From Clostridium sp. AF27-2AA (GTDB taxonomy: Bacteria; Bacillota; Clostridia; Lachnospirales; Lachnospiraceae), in contig NZ_QUFI01000030.1 in the NCBI RefSeq assembly GCF_003478505.1, positions 1-34,496 on the forward strand: a stretch of 34,496 nt of DNA. Reading direction: 5' to 3'. Positions 25,488 to 33,076 of the stretch are shown piece after piece. The stretch's first letter is position 1, and each line of letters opens with the position of its first letter. A program made the position numbers and the translations under genes. A model generated the notes under the pieces. The model was not told the DNA's origin. It did not search any database and saw only the letters and a list, made by a program, of their open reading frames with translations.

Positions 25488-26903
25488 ATGAAATCTTTTA
25501 TGGATGAAGAATTTCTTCTGTCAACAGAAGCGGCAAGAAAGCTTTATCATGAGTATGCTGAGATAATGCCAATCATAGATTACCATTGCCATCTGAGCCC
25601 GCAGGAAATCTACGAGAACAGAAAGTACGAAAATATCACTCAGGCATGGCTTGGTGGAGACCATTACAAATGGCGTCTGATGCGGGCAAACGGAGTGGAA
25701 GAAAAATACATTACAGGAGATGCCTCCGACAGGGAAAAATTCCAGAAGTGGGCGAAAACTCTGGAAAAGGCAATCGGAAATCCACTGTATCACTGGAGCC
25801 ATTTGGAATTAAAACGATATTTTGGCTATGATGGCTATTTGAATGGATATACAGCTGAGACGGTGTGGAATTTATGTAATGAACAGCTTCAGGCAGATGG
25901 AAGACGGCCAAGGGATCTCATAAAAATGTCTCATGTCAGACTTTTGTGTACTACAGATGATCCAGTCGATACGCTTGAATGGCATCAGAAAATAGAAGCT
26001 GATCCATCGTTTGATGTGCGTGTGCTTCCGGCATGGCGTCCGGAAAAGGCCATGAATCTTACCGGACCGGATTATCTGGATTATCTAGAAAAACTGGAAA
26101 CGGTAGCTGGAGTCAAGATTGACAGTTTTGACAGTCTGATCTGTGCATTGAAGATCCGAATGGATTTTTTCGAGGCAAACGGATGCCGGATTTCGGATCA
26201 CAGTCTGGATTATGTTATGTACCAGCCTGCCACGGAAGAAGAAGTGGAAGCTATTTTTGCAAAGAGGCTGGCGGGAGAAAATATCACTGGACAGGAGAAA
26301 AAGCAGTTTGAGACAGCTTTTATGCTTAGGATGGGCAGGGAATACCATAAAAAAGATTGGGTAATGCAGCTGCATTATGGCGTAAAGCGGGATGTGAACA
26401 TCCGGATCTATGATAAGCTAGGGATAAACGTAGGAACAGACTGTATCAGCAATTACGCGCCTGCCGCAGAAATGGCAGATTACCTAAATGCTTTGGCCCA
26501 GACAGGAGAGCTGCCGAAAACAGTCTTATACTCCTTAAATCCGTCTGACAATGCAACGATTGGGTCCATAATGGGATGCTTTCAGGACGATAGCGCATTC
26601 GGAAAAATACAGCAGGGGAGTGCATGGTGGTTCAATGACCATAAATCCGGAATGATAGAACAGATGACATCTCTTGCTAATTCTGGTGTGCTGGGCAATT
26701 TTATTGGAATGCTGACTGATTCCCGGAGTTTTCTTTCCTATACAAGGCATGAATACTTTAGAAGGATCATGTGTGACCTGATCGGAGGTTGGGTAGAGAA
26801 TGGAGAATACCCGGCAGATTATGAGGTTTTGGAAAAGATTGTAAAAGGAATTTCATATTATAATGCTGTCAGGTACTTTGGTTTTGAAAAACAATTAAGA
26901 TAA
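25488..26903 (+). CDS. uxaC: Uronate isomerase (glucuronate isomerase)
   Basis: This enzyme interconverts D-glucuronate and D-fructuronate, and galacturonate and tagaturonate. The protein has 471 residues and belongs to the amidohydrolase fold, with DYHCHLSP (His33, His35) as metal site, IGNPLYHWSHLELKR, TTDDPVDTLEWH, SDHSLDYVM and MLTDSRSFLSYTRHEYFRR. AAGGTG lies 6 nt before the ATG at 25488, which aligns with the usual start. A GTG at 25479 is possible but badly placed. It is the last gene of the operon. Neither uxaA nor uxaB is present, which favours the glucuronate branch. Confidence 0.95.
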   Translation: MKSFMDEEFLLSTEAARKLYHEYAEIMPIIDYHCHLSPQEIYENRKYENITQAWLGGDHYKWRLMRANGVEEKYITGDASDREKFQKWAKTLEKAIGNPLYHWSHLELKRYFGYDGYLNGYTAETVWNLCNEQLQADGRRPRDLIKMSHVRLLCTTDDPVDTLEWHQKIEADPSFDVRVLPAWRPEKAMNLTGPDYLDYLEKLETVAGVKIDSFDSLICALKIRMDFFEANGCRISDHSLDYVMYQPATEEEVEAIFAKRLAGENITGQEKKQFETAFMLRMGREYHKKDWVMQLHYGVKRDVNIRIYDKLGINVGTDCISNYAPAAEMADYLNALAQTGELPKTVLYSLNPSDNATIGSIMGCFQDDSAFGKIQQGSAWWFNDHKSGMIEQMTSLANSGVLGNFIGMLTDSRSFLSYTRHEYFRRIMCDLIGGWVENGEYPADYEVLEKIVKGISYYNAVRYFGFEKQLR

Positions 26904-26940
26904 ATCCTGACATTGTGCAGCAGAAAGCAAAAAAAGAAAA

Positions 26941-26982
26941 CGCCTCACCGGTGGACAAAACACCGGTGGGGCGCTTTCTTTT
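26941..26982 (+). terminator. Terminator of the TRAP-uxu operon
   Basis: A 13-bp GC-rich stem pairs 26941-26953 with 26961-26973 with one G-T pair. It is preceded by an A-rich run and followed by CTTTCTTTT. Confidence 0.9.
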
Positions 26983-27324
26983 GGTTGCAACCCTAATTTT
27001 TAAGGTTTTTTGAAAATAGCCATATCCGGAAAAGAAAACGCAGCGGGTGTGATAGAGTGTAATGCATCAAAGGATTTCGTAAATAGTTTGATTTGTGATT
27101 GGTTTTGCCTTGTTTTCTTTTACAGAACAGGACTCTTTTCATCCGTTCATAAGGTTAATGCAAAAGATCGTTGTTTTATTGCATGGTCAGGAAAAAAGTT
27201 TGAAATTTTTTGTGGAAGCGTGAAAAAGTAAGGAGCCGGTCTGAAAAGAGGCAGTCTGAAGGAACCAGGGGCTGTGAAAAATCCAGAACGTGCAAGGAAT
27301 CATAATGCTGGGACTGTATGGGAG

Positions 27325-27340
27325 ATAAGTGTACACTTAT
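27325..27340. promoter_or_regulatory. Perfect 16-bp palindrome ATAAGTGTACACTTAT
   Basis: A fully self-complementary 16-mer lies in the gap before rnfC. It could be an operator for a dimeric regulator. It is too far from the predicted rnf promoter (about 320 nt) to be certainly linked. No factor is assigned. Confidence 0.4.
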
Positions 27341-27632
27341 AAGCACAACGAATAATATATATAAGTAAAAACTATAAATACTAATAAGCAGAAAAAACAC
27401 GCTATTCTTCGACGAAAAATTAACAAATCGAAACGCAACTGAATTCTGACAAATTCCAGCCTGATTCCGGCAGAATCCCATTATTGAACGCTATAGGAAA
27501 CATGTCGAAATATTCATGTTTTTTTACAAAAACAAGCGGCGGTTTCACTCTGCTAACATCGTTCGCGAATTAACAAAAATTTCGGCCAAAAACTGTGAAT
27601 CTGACATGTTTTCAAAGGAAAAAACGATTGTT

Positions 27633-27648
27633 ATATTGTATACAATAT
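27633..27648. promoter_or_regulatory. Perfect 16-bp palindrome ATATTGTATACAATAT upstream of the rnf promoter
   Basis: A fully self-complementary 16-mer ends 12 nt before the predicted -35 element of rnfC, a typical activator or repressor position. The TTGTATACAA core resembles sites of some GntR-type regulators. It does not fit the Rex consensus. Confidence 0.5.
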
Positions 27649-27659
27649 GTAATTTTTGA

Positions 27660-27688
27660 TTGTCGTAAACCGCGAATTATGTTATACT
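27660..27688 (+). promoter_or_regulatory. Predicted rnf operon promoter
   Basis: TTGTCG (27660-27665) and TATACT (27683-27688) are separated by 17 nt. The leader would be about 65 nt long before the rnfC start at 27759. Confidence 0.65.
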
Positions 27689-27758
27689 GACCATGATGGC
27701 AAAACGAGAGATTTTGTCGATAGCAAGTTGAAAATGTATAGAAAGAGGGTAAAGGAAA

Positions 27759-29096
27759 ATGGGATTGGCTACATTTAAAGGCGGCGTTCATCCTTACGAG
27801 GGTAAAGAACTGTCCGAGAGCAAGCCGGTACAGGTCCTGATGCCGAAGGGAGATCTGGTATTCCCGATGTCCCAGGGAATCGGCGCACCGGCGAACCCGC
27901 TGGTAAAGAAGGGCGACAGAGTCCTGGCTGGTCAGATCATCGGTGAAGCAGGCGGATTCATTTCTGCAAATGTCATCTGCTCCGTATCCGGTACTGTTAA
28001 GGCTGTAGAGCCGAGACGTGTTGCCAGCGGCGGCATGGTAAATTCCGTTGTAGTGGAAAATGATGGACTGTATGAGGCAGTAGAAGGCATGGGCGCAGAC
28101 CGTGACCCGTCCACTCTGTCCAAGCAGGAAATCCGCGATATCGTAAAAGCAGCTGGTATCGTAGGTATGGGCGGCGCTGGTTTCCCGACCAACGTAAAGC
28201 TGTCTCCGAAGAACGAAGATGCAATCGAGTACATTCTCATCAATGGTGCAGAGTGTGAGCCGTATCTGACTTCTGACTATCGCTGCATGATGGAGGATCC
28301 GGAAAAAATCATCGGCGGTCTGAAAGTTATCCTTCAGCTGTTTGACAAGGCAAAGGGCGTGATCGGCATTGAGAACAACAAGCCGGAAGCAATCAAAAAG
28401 CTGAAAGAGTTAGTAAAAGACGAGCCGCGTATCGAGGTATGCGAGCTTCTGACCAAGTACCCGCAGGGTGGTGAGCGTTCCTTAATCTACGCAATCACCG
28501 GCAGAAAAGTAAACTCCTCCATGCTTCCTGCAGATGCAGGCTGCATCGTGGACAACATTGGTACTGTGATCGCTATTTATGATGCAGTATGCAAGACCAC
28601 TCCTCTGATCGAGCGTGTATTCACCGTAACCGGTGACGCGATCGCAGATCCGAGAAACTTCCGTATTAAGATCGGAACCAACACCCAGGAACTGATCGAG
28701 GCAGCAGGCGGCTTCAAGTCCGAGCCGGAGAAGGTTATTTCCGGTGGTCCTATGATGGGCTTTGCTATGTTTGATTTAGACGTTCCGGTCATCAAGACCA
28801 ACGGTTCCGTCCTGTGTATGACCAAAGACCAGGTGGCAGCAAGCGTGGAGACTCCGTGTATCCGCTGCGGTAAGTGCGTAAGCGCATGCCCGAGCCACAT
28901 TGTTCCGGTTATGATGATGAAAGCAGCATTAAAGGGCGACTGCGATACCTTTGAGAAACTCAATGGTATGGAGTGTATGGAGTGCGGAAGCTGTACCTTC
29001 GTATGTCCGGCTAAACGTCCTCTGACCCAGGCTTTCAAGGAAATGAGAAAAACGGTTGCAGCAAACCGCAGAAAAAAAGCACAGGGGGGAAAGTAA
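27759..29096 (+). CDS. rnfC: Rnf complex subunit RnfC (ferredoxin:NAD oxidoreductase)
   Basis: RnfC is the peripheral cytoplasmic subunit that holds the NAD site of the Rnf pump. The protein has 445 residues. A sandwich or barrel domain (about 1-110) comes first, then the FMN/NAD-binding region with GMGGAGFPTNVK (136-147) and ILINGAECEPYLTSDYR. Two 4Fe-4S sites follow, with Cys367/370/373/377 and Cys406/409/412/416. The C-terminal end is short and basic, without the long repeat tail of proteobacterial RnfC. AGAGGG and AAAGGA lie before the ATG. It is the first gene of the CDGEAB order usual in Clostridia, 3 nt before rnfD. Confidence 0.96.
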   Translation: MGLATFKGGVHPYEGKELSESKPVQVLMPKGDLVFPMSQGIGAPANPLVKKGDRVLAGQIIGEAGGFISANVICSVSGTVKAVEPRRVASGGMVNSVVVENDGLYEAVEGMGADRDPSTLSKQEIRDIVKAAGIVGMGGAGFPTNVKLSPKNEDAIEYILINGAECEPYLTSDYRCMMEDPEKIIGGLKVILQLFDKAKGVIGIENNKPEAIKKLKELVKDEPRIEVCELLTKYPQGGERSLIYAITGRKVNSSMLPADAGCIVDNIGTVIAIYDAVCKTTPLIERVFTVTGDAIADPRNFRIKIGTNTQELIEAAGGFKSEPEKVISGGPMMGFAMFDLDVPVIKTNGSVLCMTKDQVAASVETPCIRCGKCVSACPSHIVPVMMMKAALKGDCDTFEKLNGMECMECGSCTFVCPAKRPLTQAFKEMRKTVAANRRKKAQGGK

Positions 29097-29099
29097 ACC

Positions 29100-30047
29100 A
29101 TGGCTAAATTATTTAACGTATCCTCATCCCCGCATGTGCGGAGCGAGGAAACAACCCGCAGCATCATGATGGACGTGGCAATTGCCATGCTGCCGGCCAC
29201 CGCTTTCGGTGTCTTCCAGTTCGGCCTGCATGCCCTGCTCGTGATCATTGCTACCGTATTTGCCTGTGTAGTCAGCGAGTACGTATTTGAGAAAGTAACC
29301 AAGAGAACCGTAACCATCAGTGATTTCAGTGCCGTTGTAACCGGTATGATCCTGGCATTAAACTGTCCGTCTGAGATTCCGTTATGGATCCCGATGCTGG
29401 GCGGTGTGTTCGCGATCGTGATCGTAAAACAGATCTACGGCGGCCTTGGCCAGAACTTCATGAACCCGGCACTGGCAGCAAGATGCTTCCTGCTGATCTC
29501 CTTCGCAGGCAAGATGTCTGCCTTCACCCTGGATGGCGTAACCACCGCAACTCCTCTGAACGTGATGAAGACTGCATGGAAGGCCGGCGAGTCCAATCTG
29601 GGCGTAGACCTTATGGCTATGTTCATCGGTAAGATCCCGGGAACCATCGGTGAGGTTTCTGTGGTAGCCCTGTTAATCGGCGCTGCTTACCTGGTATTTA
29701 AGAAAGTCATTTCCCTGCGCATTCCGTTAACCTACATCGTAACGGTCGCAGTATTCGTATTCATCTTCGGCAGACAGGATCTGAACTTTGTTCTGGCTCA
29801 TATCTTCGGCGGCGGACTGATCTTCGGTGCATTCTTCATGGCAACCGATTATGTAACCAGCCCGATCACCCCGAAGGGACAGATCGTATTTGGTATTCTG
29901 CTTGGCGTGCTGACCGGAACATTCCGTCTGTTCGGTGGTTCCGCAGAGGGTGTTTCCTACGCAATCATCATCAGCAACCTGATGGTTCCGCTGATTGAGC
30001 GCTATACCCTTCCGGTGGCATTTGGAAAGGAGGGCAAAAAGGCATGA
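29100..30047 (+). CDS. rnfD: Rnf complex subunit RnfD
   Basis: This integral membrane subunit has about nine to ten helices in 315 residues and is homologous to NqrB. The segment GQNFMNPALAARCFLL (about 117-132) is conserved in the family. DGVTTATPLN (about 145-154) is where the FMN-bearing threonine is expected (Thr151). FMATDYVTSPITPKG (near 240) is also characteristic. It overlaps rnfG by ATGA, so translation is coupled. Confidence 0.95.
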   Translation: MAKLFNVSSSPHVRSEETTRSIMMDVAIAMLPATAFGVFQFGLHALLVIIATVFACVVSEYVFEKVTKRTVTISDFSAVVTGMILALNCPSEIPLWIPMLGGVFAIVIVKQIYGGLGQNFMNPALAARCFLLISFAGKMSAFTLDGVTTATPLNVMKTAWKAGESNLGVDLMAMFIGKIPGTIGEVSVVALLIGAAYLVFKKVISLRIPLTYIVTVAVFVFIFGRQDLNFVLAHIFGGGLIFGAFFMATDYVTSPITPKGQIVFGILLGVLTGTFRLFGGSAEGVSYAIIISNLMVPLIERYTLPVAFGKEGKKA

Positions 30048-30655
30048 GTAAAGGTGGATTTATGAAGGATGCCGTAATCCTGTGTGCCATTACCCTTGTG
30101 GCAGGTGCATGTCTGGGCGGCGTTTATGAAATGACAAAGGATCCGATCGCTGCAGCAAACCAGGCAGCGAAAGAGGCTGCTTACCGTACCGTATTCCCGG
30201 ATGCGGCTGGTTTTGAGGCTGCAGACCTTGCAGACAAGCTTCCGGCAGCAAATGAGACTATCGCAACCCTCGGATATGGCAACGTGTCTGTGGATGAAGC
30301 CGTTGAGGCAACCGATGCTTCCGGTTCTGTTGCAGGCTACGTAGTTACCGCTACTTCCAATGACGGTTACGGCGGTGCTGTTACCGTTTCTGTAGGTATC
30401 CAGTCTGACGGTACTGTAAACGGTATCGAATTTCTGACCCTGGCTGAGACTGCCGGTCTTGGTATGAATGCTCAGAAGCCTGAGTGGAAAGGTCAGTTTG
30501 CAGGCAAGAAGGCAGATGTATTCTCCGTTACCAAAGACGGTGCATCTTCCGATGATCAGATCAACGCAATCAGTGGTGCGACCATCACTTCAAAAGCAGT
30601 CACTGGTGCGGTGAATGCGGCAGTTTATTTTGTAGATAACTGCCTGGCACAGTAG
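30044..30655 (+). CDS. rnfG: Rnf complex subunit RnfG
   Basis: This subunit is anchored by one N-terminal helix (about 8-28), with an extracytoplasmic FMN domain. It has 203 residues. The SGAT motif at 177-180 carries Thr180, the expected covalent FMN site. TLAETAGLGMNA (about 132-143) is also typical. It starts within the rnfD stop and is followed by rnfE after 13 nt. Confidence 0.95.
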   Translation: MSKGGFMKDAVILCAITLVAGACLGGVYEMTKDPIAAANQAAKEAAYRTVFPDAAGFEAADLADKLPAANETIATLGYGNVSVDEAVEATDASGSVAGYVVTATSNDGYGGAVTVSVGIQSDGTVNGIEFLTLAETAGLGMNAQKPEWKGQFAGKKADVFSVTKDGASSDDQINAISGATITSKAVTGAVNAAVYFVDNCLAQ

Positions 30656-30668
30656 GAGGTAGGAAGTC

Positions 30669-31484
30669 ATGAATAAATGTATCGAACGTTTATACAACGG
30701 TATTATTAAAGAAAACCCGACCTTCGTCCTGATGCTTGGTATGTGTCCGACCCTGGCAGTAACCACCACCGCGATCAACGGTATCGGTATGGGACTGTCC
30801 ACCACGGCGGTTCTGGTTTTCTCTAACCTTATTATTTCCGCACTGCGGAAGATTATTCCGGATCGTGTACGTATTCCGGCATACATCGTAATCGTAGCAT
30901 CCCTGGTTACCATCGTTCAGCTGCTTTTACAGGCATATGTACCGAGCCTGTACAGCGCACTGGGTATCTACATCCCGCTGATCGTTGTTAACTGTATCAT
31001 CCTGGGCCGTGCAGAGGCATATGCAGCAAAGAACGGCCCGATCGAGTCCGCATTCGATGGTATCGGTATGGGTCTTGGTTTTACCGTAGGCTTAACCTGT
31101 ATCGCAATCGTGCGTGAGCTCATCGGCAGCGGCGCATTCTTCGGTATGGAGATCATTCCGGAGGATTTCCACGTAACCATCATCGGCCTGGCACCGGGTG
31201 CATTCTTTGTACTGGCCTGCCTGACCGCTCTGCAGAACAAATTCAAAGCTCCGAGTGCAACTAACGGTTCCGTGCCGCAGTCCACACTGGCATGCGGCGG
31301 CAACTGCGCATCATGCAGCGGTTCTGCATGTTCCTCTAACCACTCTGTCCTGGAAGAGAAAAAGGCAGAAGAGCTGAAGAAGGCAGAAGAGGCCAAGAAG
31401 GCGGCAGCTGCAGCAGCTCTGGCTAAGAAGCAGGCAGCAGAGGCAGCTAAGGCAGCAGCCGAGGCTGAAAAGAAAGACGAATAG
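30669..31484 (+). CDS. rnfE: Rnf complex subunit RnfE with a Cys-rich and Ala/Lys-rich C-terminal extension
   Basis: The integral membrane core (about 1-193) has six helices and is related to RnfA. Cys26 (GMCPTLAV) and Cys109 (VVNCIILGRAEA) are the ligands expected for the iron-sulfur centre within the membrane, shared with RnfA. After the core, where most family members end, this protein runs on to 271 residues. Residues 209-221 contain four cysteines spaced CX3CX2CX4C, and residues 228-271 form an Ala/Lys/Glu-rich stretch with coiled-coil character. The extension would be cytoplasmic. Its role is unknown. The reading frame is uninterrupted and rnfA follows after 14 nt. Confidence 0.93.
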   Translation: MNKCIERLYNGIIKENPTFVLMLGMCPTLAVTTTAINGIGMGLSTTAVLVFSNLIISALRKIIPDRVRIPAYIVIVASLVTIVQLLLQAYVPSLYSALGIYIPLIVVNCIILGRAEAYAAKNGPIESAFDGIGMGLGFTVGLTCIAIVRELIGSGAFFGMEIIPEDFHVTIIGLAPGAFFVLACLTALQNKFKAPSATNGSVPQSTLACGGNCASCSGSACSSNHSVLEEKKAEELKKAEEAKKAAAAAALAKKQAAEAAKAAAEAEKKDE

Positions 31485-31498
31485 GAGGGACAGGTTAG

Positions 31499-32074
31499 AT
31501 GAAAGAGTTAATTTTAATTATTGTCGGATCTGCTCTGGTTAACAACATCATCCTGAGCCAGTTCCAGGGCCTGTGTCCGTTCCTTGGTGTTTCCAAGAAG
31601 GTTGACACCTCCATTGGTATGGGTGCAGCCGTTATCTTCGTAATTACGCTGGCAAGTATTGCTACGAACCTTGTATACGCTCTGGTGCTGGTTCCGCTGC
31701 ACTTAGAGTACTTACAGACGATTGCCTTCATTCTGGTAATTGCAGCACTGGTACAGTTCGTTGAGATGTTCTTAAAGAAGAGCATGCCGAGCCTGTATTC
31801 TGCGCTGGGTGTATTCCTTCCGCTGATTACGACCAACTGTGCAGTTCTGGGTTCTGCCCTGACCAACGTACAGAAGGGTTATAACTTCATTTTCAGTGTA
31901 GCAAACGGACTTGGTACTGCGGTTGGTTTCACCGTCGCAATCGTACTGCTGGCAAGTATTCGTGAGAGTATTGAAGACAATGATATCCCATACAATTTCC
32001 AGGGTTCTCCGATCGTTCTGATTACCTCTGGTCTGATGGCGATTGCCTTCATGGGCTTCTCCGGACTGATTTAA
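31499..32074 (+). CDS. rnfA: Rnf complex subunit RnfA
   Basis: This 191-residue membrane subunit has six helices and is the inverted-topology partner of RnfE. Cys26 (QGLCPFLGV) and Cys114 (TTNCAVLGSAL) are the expected ligands of the membrane iron-sulfur centre that passes electrons across the membrane. AGGAGG lies upstream with suitable spacing. rnfB follows after 16 nt. Confidence 0.96.
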   Translation: MKELILIIVGSALVNNIILSQFQGLCPFLGVSKKVDTSIGMGAAVIFVITLASIATNLVYALVLVPLHLEYLQTIAFILVIAALVQFVEMFLKKSMPSLYSALGVFLPLITTNCAVLGSALTNVQKGYNFIFSVANGLGTAVGFTVAIVLLASIRESIEDNDIPYNFQGSPIVLITSGLMAIAFMGFSGLI

Positions 32075-32090
32075 TGGGAGGTAACAGAAT

Positions 32091-32876
32091 ATGACAGGTT
32101 TGCTTTTAGCGGCAGTTGTCATCGGTGCCATCGGTATCATTATCGGTGTGCTGCTGGGAATTGCCAGTGAGAAGTTTAAGGTTGAAGTTGACGAAAAAGA
32201 AATCCTGGTGCGTGCAGAACTTCCGGGCAACAACTGTGGTGGTTGTGGTTTCCCGGGATGTGACGGTCTGGCTGCAGCAATTGCTGCAGGCACCGCTCCG
32301 GTTAACGGATGTCCGGTCGGCGGCGCTCCGGTAGCAGATAAGATCGCTGCTATCATGGGTGTTGAGAGCGGCAGCTCTGAAAAGAAGGTAGCTTTCGTAA
32401 AATGTAAAGGTACCTGCGATAAGACCAATGTAAAGTACAACTACTATGGAATTACCGATTGTTCCATGGTAACCGTAGCTCCGGGCTCCGGCGAAAAGGC
32501 ATGTGCTTACGGCTGTATGGGCTATGGCTCCTGCGTGAAGGCATGTCAGTTTGACGCGATCCACGTAGTAGACGGTGTTGCAGTCGTTGACAAAGAGAAG
32601 TGCGTAGCCTGCGGCAAGTGTGTGGCTACCTGCCCGAAGGGCCTGATCGAGCTTGTTCCTTACAAGGCAGAGCATCTTGTACAGTGCTCTTCCCACGACA
32701 AGGGACCGGCTGTCAAGAAAGTCTGCACCGCTGGCTGTATCGGATGTACCCTGTGTACCAAACAGTGTGAGTTCGATGCTATCCATATGGAGAATAACGT
32801 GGCAGTCATCGATTACGAGAAGTGCACCAACTGCGGCAAGTGCGCAGCAAAGTGCCCGGCAAAGGTAATCCAGTAA
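32091..32876 (+). CDS. rnfB: Rnf complex subunit RnfB (ferredoxin-accepting polyferredoxin)
   Basis: RnfB takes electrons from reduced ferredoxin. It has 261 residues and one N-terminal membrane helix (about 3-24). Next is a 4Fe-4S domain with Cys49, 52, 57 and 74. Then come Cys105, 109 and 124, and ferredoxin-like cysteine groups at 138-152, 171-181, 212-226 and 245-255. Two of the groups read CQFDA and CEFDA where CPxxA is common, so these sites may differ in potential. It is the last gene of the operon, with a strong hairpin after it. Confidence 0.96.
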   Translation: MTGLLLAAVVIGAIGIIIGVLLGIASEKFKVEVDEKEILVRAELPGNNCGGCGFPGCDGLAAAIAAGTAPVNGCPVGGAPVADKIAAIMGVESGSSEKKVAFVKCKGTCDKTNVKYNYYGITDCSMVTVAPGSGEKACAYGCMGYGSCVKACQFDAIHVVDGVAVVDKEKCVACGKCVATCPKGLIELVPYKAEHLVQCSSHDKGPAVKKVCTAGCIGCTLCTKQCEFDAIHMENNVAVIDYEKCTNCGKCAAKCPAKVIQ

Positions 32877-32904
32877 GCTGCGGCGAATACGAAACATGAT
32901 TGAT

Positions 32905-32952
32905 AGAAGCTGTTTTCATTGCATAGTATGCGGTGAGAGCAGCTTCTTTTTA
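32905..32952 (+). terminator. Terminator of the rnf operon
   Basis: The arms 32905-32918 and 32934-32947 pair through AGAAGCTG/CAGCTTCT and further G-U extended pairs, with a small inner GCAT/ATGC. TTTTTATT follows. Confidence 0.85.
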
Positions 32953-33025
32953 TTGGGAAAAAGTTATTTTCATTTATCAGAATTTCGCGAAAACGAATAG
33001 TAAATAATAAGAATTAGTGATAGAA

Positions 33026-33031
33026 TATAAT
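33026..33031 (+). promoter_or_regulatory. Possible -10 element of the purine permease gene
   Basis: A perfect TATAAT lies 45 nt before the start codon, but no good -35 element is found 16-18 nt upstream. A short inverted repeat AAAGTT-GCAA-AACTTT (33041-33056) sits between it and the ribosome binding site. I do not see a purine riboswitch in this 200-nt gap. Confidence 0.3.
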
Positions 33032-33076
33032 TATCGTTTTAAAGTTGCAAAACTTTTTATTAAAAGGAGGGATTTT

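Larger units (their letters stand above)
26983..27659. other. Long AT-rich intergenic gap between uxaC and rnfC without a supported gene
   Basis: No convincing gene is visible. A 73-codon reading from a TTG at 27010 lacks a ribosome binding site and homology. I see no tRNA or familiar riboswitch. The stretch holds two perfect 16-bp palindromes (27325-27340 and 27633-27648). It also holds a weak terminator-like hairpin with arms 27498-27504 and 27515-27521 followed by five T. The gap could be a degraded gene, a regulatory leader or an unrecognised small RNA. Confidence 0.5.

Noticed and set aside
27010..27231. Possible 73-codon gene in the uxaC-rnfC gap
   Set aside because: It would start at TTG without a ribosome binding site, the composition is that of AT-rich noncoding sequence, and I recognise no motif. 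A remnant gene cannot be excluded.
27601..27700. Rex (redox) operator upstream of rnf
   Set aside because: TTAACAA half-sites occur in this gap, but no paired TTGTTAA-N4-TTAACAA arrangement was found. The clear palindrome ATATTGTATACAATAT has a different core.
32877..33076. Purine riboswitch before the purine permease
   Set aside because: The conserved purine aptamer segments are not visible. The only clear hairpin belongs to the rnf terminator.
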